A DNA stretch of 64,000 nucleotides, taken from positions 86,215 through 150,214 of the forward strand of contig PXRI01000013.1 of the NCBI GenBank assembly GCA_003021005.1. The letters run 5' to 3'. The notes under the pieces are model-generated. The model saw only the letters and a list, made by a program, of their open reading frames with translations, was not told the DNA's origin and did no database searches. The stretch is from Halobacteriales archaeon QS_1_69_70. GTDB lineage: Archaea; Halobacteriota; Halobacteria; Halobacteriales; Haloarculaceae. The position numbers and the translations under genes were made by a program. Below are positions 1 to 8,678 of this stretch, piece by piece (the stretch's first letter is position 1; each line of letters begins with the position of its first letter).

Positions 1-653
1 ACCGACCACCGCTGGCGTCGGCCGTGCGCTTTAGTCTTGCCGCCTTCGGCACCGAGGGACTCCCCCGGTAGCGGCGCGATAGGTTTTCTGCTCAGGATAT
101 CCATCAGTACAGTATCCATCGGTTTTCGGGTAGGCGAACAACGCTCACCGATACCTTTGCCCTACTGTTAGGCGACCACACCGACACGGCAAGCGGTCGC
201 GGTGCGCGCCGGCCGGGCGTTGCCGAGTGGGGCTCGCCGACGATGGCGCGCTGGGGCAGCGCGCGCCTCCCGCCGGGTGGGCGCATTACTTGGATAATTC
301 CTCTTCAGATTCACCAAAGACTAAGACTACAATCTGACCCGTCTCGATTTCTCTAATATAATATCAACCAGGCCGATATGACTCTGATGTATATTCAGGG
401 ATCTATTGCAGAGAGTCCTCTACCCGATCCATATCTCATGCGCGAGTCTTTGTTTCCCTAATCCGGTAATCGTACTGCGTGGTGGCTCTCGCTCGTCTTT
501 ATCTGGGGAGCACGCTCTGGCGGCTTTCACTCGTTGCAGACGGAGAGCTGGATAATCTCGTGAACACTGCAGTTGGCATACCCCTCAGCCTGTACCTACT
601 CAGCAAACATGTGTTCTATCAGCCCACATGGTTAGAGCCGGCCCTGTGGAGAG
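1..653. other. No convincing gene; AT-rich intergenic stretch
   Basis: I see no supportable gene here. The first 290 bases are GC-rich but open frames lack recognisable protein character. From about 290 to 480 the sequence turns clearly AT-rich compared with the rest of the window, as at junctions of accessory DNA. A 64-codon GTG-started frame at 479-673 contains hydrophobic segments but runs into the 3' end of the convergent regulator gene and has no recognisable family, so it is not called. Confidence 0.5.
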
Positions 654-1385
654 TCAGGCTTCTCCTGCGATAGCGTGGTCGCGTTCCTTGCGGAGGCTCT
701 CATCGGACTGGGATTCGCTCAGCAAGTGAATGAACTGTCCGACGTTCCTGAGGAGTTTATTCTCGGCTTTGCGAAGGTGCTCTTCGAACGTCGCCCGTGC
801 AATCGTCGTCTCCTGGGCCAGATCGCTAATCGAACAGCCCCGAGGCTGCTCGTAGTAGTCGTTATCCAACGCGAGTTGGAGCGCTGCCAGCTGTCGGCCC
901 GTCAGCTCCCCGAACAACTGATCGATCGGCGTGAGCATACTGTGTGGCAACCGGGTCTCTTCGAGCCCCGTCTTCGCCATGACATTGATCTCACGGTCTG
1001 CCTTGAGTTCTTCGTGGAGCGATCGGATATCGGCTTCATCGAATGCAATCAGGTTGTACTGCTCCCAGCCGTGCCGATGAACTGTCGGCGGTTGATAGAG
1101 ACAGTTGTGCGCTTCGAACCGTTCGACGATCGAGTTTTCGACCGGGCAGAGACAAGCCTTCGTCACGACCTGCACGCCAGTTCCGTCGTGGGACTTGTGG
1201 AGAACCGTTCCGATCCGCTCGATTTCGTCGACGAACTCCGCTGTCGGTGCCGTCTCTGACGTGATTTCCAGCACTTGACAGTCACTCAAGTACCATTCCC
1301 GAATGGTGACGTCGGGGAACCGTTCCGAGAGCTCCCGGTACGGGCACTCGTGGCGGAGTCGAAATGATGCCTGGTGCAGGCTCAT
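654..1385 (-). CDS. HTH_10 (Bat-like) transcriptional regulator
   Basis: A 243-residue protein with the haloarchaeal bacterio-opsin-activator architecture. An N-terminal ligand/sensor-like region is followed by a C-terminal HTH_10 DNA-binding domain at about residues 160-220, starting near LTGRQLAALQLALDNDYY and containing ISDLAQETTIARATFEEHL. The N-terminal half has three Cys residues (two in the KACLCPVEN segment, one at HNCLYQ), which could serve metal or redox sensing; that part is inference. The gene is divergent from the rhodanese/metallo-beta-lactamase gene, separated by about 90 bases, so it probably controls that operon and itself. Family assignment is firm; target and signal are unknown. 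Confidence 0.85.
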   Translation of the reverse strand: MSLHQASFRLRHECPYRELSERFPDVTIREWYLSDCQVLEITSETAPTAEFVDEIERIGTVLHKSHDGTGVQVVTKACLCPVENSIVERFEAHNCLYQPPTVHRHGWEQYNLIAFDEADIRSLHEELKADREINVMAKTGLEETRLPHSMLTPIDQLFGELTGRQLAALQLALDNDYYEQPRGCSISDLAQETTIARATFEEHLRKAENKLLRNVGQFIHLLSESQSDESLRKERDHAIAGEA

Positions 1386-1473
1386 ACGCCATCAATCGAT
1401 TGGCTGATTCGAAAAGGTGCCGGTTATAGCTCGCACCACTGATAACATATGGTCTATCCAATCATCATTCGAC
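1386..1473. promoter_or_regulatory. Divergent promoter region
   Basis: This 88-base gap separates the starts of the HTH_10 regulator and the sulfur-handling gene. An AT-rich aacatat element at 1444-1450 lies about 25-30 bases before the ATG at 1474, the usual distance for a TATA box of a leaderless haloarchaeal transcript. A second AT-rich patch (gttatagc, 1423-1430) lies between the genes. No convincing palindromic operator was seen. Confidence 0.35.
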
Positions 1474-2586
1474 ATGACCGACATGGCCCCAGACGAACTA
1501 AACAGTCACCTACACGCGAAGACCGAGAAGCCACTCATCCTCGACATTCGACACGCCGACGATTTCGAGGACTGGCACATCCCGGGCAGCGAGAACGTCG
1601 ACGTCTACGACGAACTGAAGAACGACCCCGGCGAGGCGGCAGCCCAACTCCGGACGCTCCCGCAGGATCGGGAGATCGTGACGGTCTGTGCCGTCGGTAA
1701 GATGTCGGCCGTCGCGACAGAGACGCTACGCAACGAGGGGTACGAGGCGAAGACTCTCCGCGATGGCATGAGCGGTTGGAGTCGCGTCCATCGGACGGCT
1801 CGGATTGACACCGATCTCGACGGAAAGCTCTTCCAGGTCGCTCGCCCCGGCACCGGCTGTCTCTCGTACGTTCTGATATCGGCTGGTGAAGCGGCTGTGT
1901 TTGATCCGTCCATCCACCTAGGAGAATACGAGGTCCTCATCGAGGACAACGACGCCGACCTGGTCGGCGTGTTCGATACGCACGCCCACGCAGATCACGT
2001 CTCCGGCGGTCAGCAGCTCGCGGATCGGTACGACGTACCGTACTACCTCCACCCGGCAGACGCGACCGACCTCGAGGTCGGTCCGCTGGCCGACGGCCAG
2101 CGACTCCGGGTCGGGGAAGTCGAGATTGAGGTGATCCACACCCCGGGCCACAGTCCGGGCAGCGTCAGCTTCGGCCTCCAAGACGAGGTACTGTTCACTG
2201 GAGACACTCTCTTGCACGAGAGCGTCGGCCGGGTCGAACTCGGCGTCGAAGCTGGCCTCGAGGACGTTGCTGTCGAAGAAAACGCGGCAGCGCTCTACGA
2301 CGGCCTTCAGCGGCTCCAGGCGTACGGTGGCGACCCGCTCGTCTTGCCGACTCACGACCCTGGATCGCCCGATCCTCCAGTCAGTGCGCGACTGAGCGAG
2401 GTCGAGGAGCGAAACGCTGGCCTGGACCGAGCTCGCGAGACGTTCGTCGAATCGCTTGCATCCGATATCCCGGAGCATCCTCCGAACTTTCAGCGGATCA
2501 AACGCGTGAATGTCGGCGTCGAGACCCCTCCCAAGGATGAGCTCGAGGACCTCGAACAGGGGCCGAACAACTGCGCGGCCGAATAA
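1474..2586 (+). CDS. Rhodanese / metallo-beta-lactamase fusion hydrolase
   Basis: A 370-residue fusion. An N-terminal rhodanese domain (residues about 5-110) carries the sulfur-accepting Cys72 in VCAVGKMSA. It is followed by a metallo-beta-lactamase domain with the metal motif HAHADH at residues 170-175, then GHSPGSVSF, FTGDTLLHE and a late HDPG. The MBL domain is of the glyoxalase II / persulfide dioxygenase kind, so a role in persulfide or sulfane-sulfur handling is likely; the substrate is inferred. The frame is open from a GTG at 1417, but ATG 1474 fits the TATA spacing and leaves the domain intact. Three bases separate its stop from the MFS gene, so the two form an operon. Confidence 0.85.
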   Translation: MTDMAPDELNSHLHAKTEKPLILDIRHADDFEDWHIPGSENVDVYDELKNDPGEAAAQLRTLPQDREIVTVCAVGKMSAVATETLRNEGYEAKTLRDGMSGWSRVHRTARIDTDLDGKLFQVARPGTGCLSYVLISAGEAAVFDPSIHLGEYEVLIEDNDADLVGVFDTHAHADHVSGGQQLADRYDVPYYLHPADATDLEVGPLADGQRLRVGEVEIEVIHTPGHSPGSVSFGLQDEVLFTGDTLLHESVGRVELGVEAGLEDVAVEENAAALYDGLQRLQAYGGDPLVLPTHDPGSPDPPVSARLSEVEERNAGLDRARETFVESLASDIPEHPPNFQRIKRVNVGVETPPKDELEDLEQGPNNCAAE

Positions 2587-2589
2587 CCC

Positions 2590-3882
2590 GTGAACGGACC
2601 GACCGACGTGACGCATGGCATCCGCGAGCACCTCGGCCAGTTCTCGCTGCACGTCCTGCTGGTGTTTGCGACGGGTCTGACAATCGGCTCCGAGCGTGTC
2701 GTCGTCCCCCTCCTCGGCGAGGAGACGTTCGGGCTCACTTCGCTGTTCGTCATCGGCTCGTTCGTCGCCTCCTTCGGCTTCGTGAAGGCGCTGCTCAACC
2801 TCTACGCCGGCAAGTGGGGCGAGGCGTACGGACGCAGACCGGTGCTGATTCTCGGGTGGGCGACGGCGCTCCCGCTCCCAATCGTCCTCGTCTTCGCACC
2901 CTCCTGGGGGTGGATCGTCGCCGGGAACGTCCTGCTGGGGGTCAACCAGGCGCTCACCTGGAGTATGGCGATCAACGCAAAAATCGACCTCGCTGGGCCC
3001 GAGCAGCGCGGTCTCGCCGTCGGCATCGACGAGTCCTTCGGGTACACTGGAGTCGCGGTCGGAACGTGGGTCACGGGTCTCATCGCCGGCTACACGGGGA
3101 GCCTCCGGCCCGAACCGTTCTACTTCCTGGCCGCCGTCGTCGTGCTGGCGTTCCTCGTGTCCCTCGTCCTGATCAAGGAGACCGTCCATTACGCTCGGGC
3201 CGAGGGCGACGACGCCCACCACGACGCCGACCTGCCGTTCGAGGCAGTACTGAAGCGCGCGACCTACGGCGACCGCACCCTGTTCGCGGCGGCTCAGGCC
3301 GGCCACGTCGAGAACTTCGTCGACACCCTATTCTGGATCGCGGTGCCGCTGTACCTCACGAGCCAGGGTCAGGAGGTCGAAGCCGCCGCGTTCGTCGTCG
3401 GGGTCCACAGCGCGATGTACTTCCTCCAGGTCGGCGCCGGTGGCCTCGCGGACCGGATCGGGCGTCGCCCGCCGGTTATTGTGGGAATGTATCTCGCTGG
3501 CGCCGGGGTACTCGGGATGGTCCTCGTGGAGAGCTACGTCCCGTGGCTCGCGATGGCCGCGGCGTCAGGAATCGGTATGGCGTTGCTCTATCCCAATCTG
3601 ATGACGGTGCCCGGCGATGCCTGTCATCCCTCGTGGCGTGCTGCCGGGATGGGCGTCTACCGGATGTGGCGTGACGCGGGTTACGGTGTCGGTGCATTCG
3701 TGATCGGCCTGACGATGGAGTTCGCGAGCCTTGAAGCCGCCTTCTATCTGACCGCGGCGTTGATGCTCCTCTCGGGGCTGGTCGTCCAGCTCTGGATGGA
3801 AGAGACTCACCCCGAGTTCGGCACGCACGAGCCGCCGCTCCCTGTAGGCGACGCGCCGGACGCAATACTCCCCGAGGACTAG
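2590..3882 (+). CDS. MFS transporter
   Basis: A 430-residue protein with about 12 hydrophobic segments and a major-facilitator motif A between helices 2 and 3 (GKWGEAYGRRPVL), partly repeated in the second half (GGLADRIGRRPPV). It starts at GTG 2590, three bases after the rhodanese/MBL stop, so the two genes are almost certainly cotranscribed. The C-terminus after the last helix is short and acidic. The pairing suggests export or uptake of a compound linked to sulfur metabolism or detoxification, but the sequence does not identify the substrate. It is a normal single-chain MFS in length. Confidence 0.85.
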   Translation: MNGPTDVTHGIREHLGQFSLHVLLVFATGLTIGSERVVVPLLGEETFGLTSLFVIGSFVASFGFVKALLNLYAGKWGEAYGRRPVLILGWATALPLPIVLVFAPSWGWIVAGNVLLGVNQALTWSMAINAKIDLAGPEQRGLAVGIDESFGYTGVAVGTWVTGLIAGYTGSLRPEPFYFLAAVVVLAFLVSLVLIKETVHYARAEGDDAHHDADLPFEAVLKRATYGDRTLFAAAQAGHVENFVDTLFWIAVPLYLTSQGQEVEAAAFVVGVHSAMYFLQVGAGGLADRIGRRPPVIVGMYLAGAGVLGMVLVESYVPWLAMAAASGIGMALLYPNLMTVPGDACHPSWRAAGMGVYRMWRDAGYGVGAFVIGLTMEFASLEAAFYLTAALMLLSGLVVQLWMEETHPEFGTHEPPLPVGDAPDAILPED

Positions 3883-3934
3883 GGATCCGAGTAGGTATGC
3901 TACGTTCCGAGGTAGCGGTTCGGGTATTGCCCAG

Positions 3935-4564
3935 CTATCGAGTCCGTGTGGTAGCTAGCACGCGGGTGATGTAGATGTGCTTCCAGAGCACCCATCCCCC
4001 GAGGCTAATCGCAATCAGTCCGATGACGGTTAGTCCGACAGCCCCCCAATTCATCTTGTCGAGAGCGCAGGTCAACGTTTCACTCGCACAGGACCCGAAC
4101 ATTTCTTGTGCGAACGCGCCTCCGTACACTAGTGCCACGCCGACGACTACTGCAACGGTGCCGACCTGCTTCTTCCGCACGAGTTCCTGCTCGGTGGGTG
4201 GGTTGGCAACGATCGTCTCGCGAACGCCCTGACGCGGCCCGGCCAGTTGCGAGAAAATAGCTGCTCCAAGCAACAAGAGCGCCGCAGGGGCAAGGTAAAT
4301 CCCGATCGACAGCATCCCTAGAATCGAAAGTCCTGACGACAGGAACGCGGCCACCCAGACGAGGGGTGTCCGATTCGTCCATACACCGATCACACCGACG
4401 AGCGCGAAAAGCACGCTGAGCAGCACGATCCCGCCGAAGAACACGTCTGCGAGTGGATTCGGAAGCAAGAGGAATGCGGTTGCGACCGTGGCCGAGATGA
4501 CGGCAAGCGCGCTAAGCAGGCGACTGACCGTTTGGCTTTGGGGAGTCTGGAGTGTTGGGATCAT
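3935..4564 (-). CDS. Multi-pass membrane protein, function unknown
   Basis: A 209-residue hydrophobic protein with roughly six predicted transmembrane segments: four closely spaced in the first 115 residues, one near residue 135 and one near residue 185. A non-membrane loop around residues 150-170 holds two Cys (SCASETLTCALDK) that could form a disulfide if it faces outside. I do not recognise the family. The 3' end faces the MFS gene and the gene upstream lies on the same strand but 57 bases away. An AT-rich element in that gap gives it a plausible promoter of its own. Base composition is lower in GC than most of the window. Confidence 0.7.
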   Translation of the reverse strand: MIPTLQTPQSQTVSRLLSALAVISATVATAFLLLPNPLADVFFGGIVLLSVLFALVGVIGVWTNRTPLVWVAAFLSSGLSILGMLSIGIYLAPAALLLLGAAIFSQLAGPRQGVRETIVANPPTEQELVRKKQVGTVAVVVGVALVYGGAFAQEMFGSCASETLTCALDKMNWGAVGLTVIGLIAISLGGWVLWKHIYITRVLATTRTR

Positions 4565-4621
4565 GGACGTATTACCAGTGGATTAGTTATCAGGTGTGCA
4601 AGGGTCTGCAATGCTCGTAGC

Positions 4622-5407
4622 TCAACGTTTGGGACTATTCGTTAAGGGCTCTGCGACCGCGACAAGCGGGCTCGATTCTCGACCCAGGGCAGCGCCGTCG
4701 AGTCCGCCATAGAGCGCGACGCTCGAGAACCCGGCGCGTTCGAGAAGCCGACGGAACTCTGCGGGACCGTAGAGTCGCGTATCCCACGGCACTTCGCCGA
4801 GAAACTCGTAGCCGTCGCCGCGCTCCCGGAACTTCGTTATTACGACCTCAAGCCGGCCAGTCTCGGGGCTGTACTCCCGTCGCTCGACCTTGATGACGTC
4901 TCGTTTGACACTCGCACCGGTTTCCTGGAAGTCGCCCAGCAGGCTGTGTCCGTTGTCCACCCCCATGACCAACGCGCCGTTCGGGGCGAGGCGCTTCCGG
5001 AATTTCTCGACGATTGCTTCGTTGGCGTCGTCCTCGAAGTACCCGAACGCGAACCAATTCAGGATGACGTCGTACTCGTCGTCGGTCGTATCCAGCTCAC
5101 GCATGTCTGCGACACCGAACGATGTCTTGTCCGAGACGCCGGCCTCAACAGCCCGTTCGCGGGCCGTCTCGATGTACTCGGGAGAGACGTCCACGCCGTC
5201 GACGGCGACCCCGGTCTCGGCGAGTTCGATCGAATGCCGGCCGATTCCGCAGGCGACGTCGAGCGCTCGCTTCGGTTCGACGCCGTGTTCGTCCAGTAGA
5301 GCCAGGAGGTTCGTCACGTCATCGTCAGCCCTGTCCACGCCCCGGTGTAGGCTCTCGCCGATCACGTCGGGCGACTCGATGTACGTCTTCTCGGTCCAGT
5401 GTGTCAT
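4622..5407 (-). CDS. Class I SAM-dependent methyltransferase
   Basis: A 261-residue methyltransferase with the Rossmann SAM-binding motif I ALDVACGIGRHSIELA near residue 49, the acidic end of strand 2 (VDGVDVSPEYIETARE) and motif II/III-like segments (FGVADMREL, YDVILNWF). The C-terminal half (EVPWDTRLYGPAEFRRLLERAGF) is the substrate cap typical of small-molecule methyltransferases. The start codon follows the stop of the cupredoxin gene after a single base (TAA-A-ATG), so the two are translationally coupled. The substrate cannot be told from sequence. Confidence 0.85.
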   Translation of the reverse strand: MTHWTEKTYIESPDVIGESLHRGVDRADDDVTNLLALLDEHGVEPKRALDVACGIGRHSIELAETGVAVDGVDVSPEYIETARERAVEAGVSDKTSFGVADMRELDTTDDEYDVILNWFAFGYFEDDANEAIVEKFRKRLAPNGALVMGVDNGHSLLGDFQETGASVKRDVIKVERREYSPETGRLEVVITKFRERGDGYEFLGEVPWDTRLYGPAEFRRLLERAGFSSVALYGGLDGAALGRESSPLVAVAEPLTNSPKR

Positions 5408-5408
5408 T

Positions 5409-6197
5409 TTACGTCTCCGTCTCCAGGTGATTTCGCCGCCGTTGGAACTCGTCTTCGTCTATGTCTCCCCGGGCATACTTTTCCCGGAGGGTCGACAGGG
5501 CAGCACCTTCACCCACCGCTCGTGGTGTCCCTCGTCGAGAAGCCCAATAGACGACCGCACAGACCGCTCCAACGAGGACAGAGACGAAGCCGAGCGGCAT
5601 GAGTACCATCCACCCAGGCCCCCCACCGTTTATCATTCCGCTTTTCATCATCCTGTTGTCCCGGTTGGCACTCGATCCGTCGAATTCGTCGACTGTGATC
5701 GCCCCCTGTTCGATGATCGCCTCACTGTCGGGAACGGCACCTGCAGGGATGGAAGTATCTTCGGCGGGGCCGCCGGGCTCACCGACGACGATCCGTCCGA
5801 CCATTCCCATCGATTCGTGTGGAATACAGTAGTAGTCGTATGTCCCTGGAACCTCGAAGGTATGTTCGAATCTCCCCTGTGAGTGGACGCCGCTATCGAA
5901 CGGAGTGCCCGCAGCGGGGATGCGACCCTCGTAGGCGGTCGCGGAGTGCGATCCCGCTTCGATCTCGAACCGGACTGTCGTGCCCGGTTCGACGTGCAAG
6001 CCGATCGGATCGAAGTCCGTATTCCCCATCGAAACGACGGGGGTCTCCTGTTCTTGTGCATTAGCTGTCTTCGAGATCCCTGTACTCCCGATCGCACCTG
6101 CCCCGAGCAATCCCAAGACCTGTCGTCGACTATAGCTGGCCTGTGAATTCATCTCGGATGGGTCGGTGGAAGGTTCCGGACGATCTTGGGCGTTCAT
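5409..6197 (-). CDS. Membrane-anchored halocyanin-like cupredoxin with SHOCT tail
   Basis: A 262-residue secreted blue-copper protein. A Tat signal (YSRRQVLGLLGAGAIG) precedes a plastocyanin-like domain whose copper ligands are visible as the His of GSHSAT and the Cys/His/Met of YYCIPHESMGM. After an acidic linker come one transmembrane helix (GWMVLMPLGFVSVLVGAVCAVVYW) and a short C-terminal SHOCT-type helix (LREKYARGDIDEDEFQRR). It probably carries electrons at the outer face of the membrane. I chose ATG 6197 because a TATA-like gatacg lies 19-24 bases upstream; ATG 6152 also gives a complete Tat signal. The downstream methyltransferase is coupled to it. Confidence 0.85.
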   Translation of the reverse strand: MNAQDRPEPSTDPSEMNSQASYSRRQVLGLLGAGAIGSTGISKTANAQEQETPVVSMGNTDFDPIGLHVEPGTTVRFEIEAGSHSATAYEGRIPAAGTPFDSGVHSQGRFEHTFEVPGTYDYYCIPHESMGMVGRIVVGEPGGPAEDTSIPAGAVPDSEAIIEQGAITVDEFDGSSANRDNRMMKSGMINGGGPGWMVLMPLGFVSVLVGAVCAVVYWASRRGTPRAVGEGAALSTLREKYARGDIDEDEFQRRRNHLETET

Positions 6198-6294
6198 TAG
6201 TGGGACTGGAAGGGACGTATCATCGTATCTATGCTGCGAGCTATAACTGGCACCCCTGTGGGGCGGCTTCACTTTCTCCATGTTTACTCCGTCT

Positions 6295-7011
6295 CTATGA
6301 TGTGTATTCTGCAGAGGTGCGTTCGAGCGTGAGTGCCAGCAGGTTCCGCTCGGCCCGCCGGAGGTGTTCGAGCACCGTGGACTTGTCGAGGTCGAATTCC
6401 GCCGCGAGTTCAGTCGCCGTCACGCCCCGTGGGACGTCGAAGTAGTCTCGCTCGAATGCCGTCGTCAGAACCTCACGCTGGCGCTCCGTGAGCGCTTCGA
6501 CGTGATTGGTTTGCCCGGTGTATTCGCCGATACGCAGTACATTCATCTGCGTGGCGAAGTCCCCGCTCTCGCCAAATGCTGTCTCCAGTTGAGCCAGCGC
6601 TTCTTGCGTGGCGACGGCCGTGAAGGTCAGCCCATCATCATCGAGGTGAAGCGGGCCGTCGACGTAGAACTCCCCCTCCTGCTCGTCGAGGGTCTCCTGA
6701 CAGCGGGGGAGTTCCATGCGCAACAGGTACTCGAGGCGATCGGGGCCACGGCCGACAAGGTCGAACGAATGGACGTAGTCGAGGTCTTCGAATCGGTCTG
6801 TATCCACGGGGTCGTCAACCTCGACCATCGCCGTCCCCGAACACCCCCGGCACGAGAGCGAGCGGAGGCGAACGTACTCACACTCGTCCCGGAGTGAGAG
6901 CAGTTCCTCGACGCCGACTGCTGCCAACGCTGACTGCGACAGTCGGAGCCGTAGTTCCCGCAGGTGCGTCCCCGTGGTCCCTGCCGGGTGGCCGTTGCTG
7001 CTCTGTCTCAT
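6295..7011 (-). CDS. HTH_10 (Bat-like) regulator of an ABC-2 operon
   Basis: A 238-residue regulator with a C-terminal HTH_10 domain (LTERQREVLTTAFERDYF followed by VTATELAAEFDLDKSTVLEHL). The N-terminal sensor-like part has two Cys in a LSCRGCSG motif, a possible metal or redox site. Its ATG overlaps the stop of the ABC permease gene (ATGA), which fixes the start at 7011 rather than the longer open frame to 7074. It is the third gene of the ATPase-permease-regulator operon and most likely autoregulates the exporter. It is paralogous in type, not closely similar, to the regulator at 654-1385. Confidence 0.85.
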   Translation of the reverse strand: MRQSSNGHPAGTTGTHLRELRLRLSQSALAAVGVEELLSLRDECEYVRLRSLSCRGCSGTAMVEVDDPVDTDRFEDLDYVHSFDLVGRGPDRLEYLLRMELPRCQETLDEQEGEFYVDGPLHLDDDGLTFTAVATQEALAQLETAFGESGDFATQMNVLRIGEYTGQTNHVEALTERQREVLTTAFERDYFDVPRGVTATELAAEFDLDKSTVLEHLRRAERNLLALTLERTSAEYTS

Positions 7012-7844
7012 CGGCCGAGAGTCACCGCCGCGAGTAGATCGGCCTCGCTTTCGAGCGTTCGTGTGAACGTCCATGCGGTCACGGTTCCGAATCCCAGAGC
7101 GAGAGCGACGAGCAACCCGACAGCGGGCGCGACGTCAGCCCAAACCCAGCCGTCGAGTGCCAGGGCCCGCATGCCGGAGATGGCGATGGAGACGGGGTTC
7201 CAGTCGGCAAGCGTCCCTAGCCACGCGGGCATCGCCGATATCGGGACGAACGCGTTGCTCACGAACAACACCGGCAATACAAGGAACGATGTGACCATTG
7301 AGAACGCGAACTCGTACTTGAGGGCGTACGCCACGAACAGTGAGAACGCCGTCGCGGCGACAGCCATGAGCGCGGCCAGGCCAACGAAGGCGACGGCACC
7401 AGGCAGTCCGGTCGCCAGCCGCACGCCGTCCGCGTACGCGAGCCCCAGCAGGAGCGTCGTCTGGACTGCATTCAGCGTTGCCATCACGACGATGCGGGCG
7501 CCGACCACCGAGGATCGGCTGACTGGTGCAGCCCAAAGCTTCCCGATGAACCCGGTGCTGATGTCGTCGACGACGCATTTTCCGCCGATGACGACGTACT
7601 CGATGGCCATCAAGGCCGCAACGCCTGGCAGGATGAACGCCTTGTAGTTCTCGGCGGGAAACCCCGGGAGCATCGTGATCTGTTGAAAGAGACTGCCGAA
7701 CAGCAGATACCAGAGCACCGGCTTGATGGCCAGCATGACTGTTAACCCGACCGGCGAGATGGTGACCTCGCGGAACCACCGCAGACTGAGTCCGCGAACA
7801 ACCCGGAGTTCGGCGCGGAGATCAGCCACTCGTCGGGTGCTCAT
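7008..7844 (-). CDS. ABC-2 type transporter permease
   Basis: A 278-residue integral membrane protein with six hydrophobic segments in the ABC-2 (DrrB/NodJ) arrangement. It has a short cytoplasmic N-terminus, a conserved middle part (FIGKLWAAPVSRSSVVGARI) and a helix-turn region with VSNAFVPISAMPAWL before the last helices. It overlaps the ATPase gene upstream (ATGA-type overlap at 7841-7844) and the regulator gene downstream. Together with the ATPase it should form an exporter for a drug-like or lipid-like compound; the substrate is unknown. Confidence 0.87.
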   Translation of the reverse strand: MSTRRVADLRAELRVVRGLSLRWFREVTISPVGLTVMLAIKPVLWYLLFGSLFQQITMLPGFPAENYKAFILPGVAALMAIEYVVIGGKCVVDDISTGFIGKLWAAPVSRSSVVGARIVVMATLNAVQTTLLLGLAYADGVRLATGLPGAVAFVGLAALMAVAATAFSLFVAYALKYEFAFSMVTSFLVLPVLFVSNAFVPISAMPAWLGTLADWNPVSIAISGMRALALDGWVWADVAPAVGLLVALALGFGTVTAWTFTRTLESEADLLAAVTLGR

Positions 7845-8584
7845 GCGACCACCTCGCCGGCTGTGATTGTCTTGAACGCGTCGCCGAACGAGTCGTCGTG
7901 GCGTTCCTTCAGCGCGTCCGGACTGTCGACGGCCGCGATCTGGCCTTCTGACAGTACGGCCACGCGGTCACATAATTCCGCGGCCTCGTCCAGGTAGTGC
8001 GTCGAGAGCAAGACGGTCGCGCCCGCAGCCCGGAGTTCGCGGACGTACTCCCAGGTCTGGCGGCGCATTGCCGGGTCGAGACCCAGTGTCGGTTCGTCGA
8101 AGACGACGAGCTGTGGGTCGTGGAGGAGGCCGGCCGCGATCTCGATGCGGCGTTTCATCCCGCCAGAGTAGCCGGCGATGCGCTCGTCGGCACGATCCAA
8201 AAGATCTACCCGGTTCAGTACGCGCTCGATGCGGTGGTCGCGCTCGCTCACGGGCACCTTGTACATGTCGGCGAACAGCGAGAGTACCTGTCGACCGGTC
8301 AGCCAGTGATCAAGTGCTGTCTCCTGGGGAATATAGCCGACGCGCGTGCGGACGTCGTCCGGGCAATCGGTAACGTCGATTCCGTCGACGGTCACCCTGC
8401 CGGCCGTCGACTCCGTTAGCGTCGCGACGACCTTCATCAGCGTGCTCTTGCCAGCGCCGTTCGGCCCGAGTAGCCCAAACGCCTCGCCCGCGTCGACGGA
8501 CAGCGACACGTCATCGAGGGCGGTCGTCGTACCGTATCGTTTCGAGAGGTTTGCAACCTCCACGAGTTGATCTCGTTCAGTCAT
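7841..8584 (-). CDS. ABC transporter ATP-binding protein (DrrA/NodI type)
   Basis: A 247-residue ATPase with Walker A GPNGAGKST, Q-loop YIPQE, signature SGGMKRRIEIA and Walker B LVVFDEPTLGLD followed by the switch His in LLSTHYLDEA. The LSGGQ motif in the variant SGGMKRR and the partner permease place it in the DrrA/NodI group of ABC-2 exporters. The frame is open further upstream, but ATG 8584 is the natural start because homology begins there; the upstream frame is antisense to a pseudogene. An AT-rich palindromic patch (cccaatatatggg, about 8628-8640) lies 45-55 bases upstream and may hold the promoter. Confidence 0.9.
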   Translation of the reverse strand: MTERDQLVEVANLSKRYGTTTALDDVSLSVDAGEAFGLLGPNGAGKSTLMKVVATLTESTAGRVTVDGIDVTDCPDDVRTRVGYIPQETALDHWLTGRQVLSLFADMYKVPVSERDHRIERVLNRVDLLDRADERIAGYSGGMKRRIEIAAGLLHDPQLVVFDEPTLGLDPAMRRQTWEYVRELRAAGATVLLSTHYLDEAAELCDRVAVLSEGQIAAVDSPDALKERHDDSFGDAFKTITAGEVVA

Positions 8585-8678
8585 GCGTCGAGAAGATGTT
8601 TCGTGCGCGTCGCGTTGGTACTTACTCCCAATATATGGGTAGTATTCAAGTAGTGTCGAGGGTCGGCCACGTGTCGTT

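Noticed and set aside
479..673. A 64-residue hydrophobic protein at the left end
   Set aside because: GTG start without promoter spacing, overlap with the 3' end of the regulator gene and no recognisable family.
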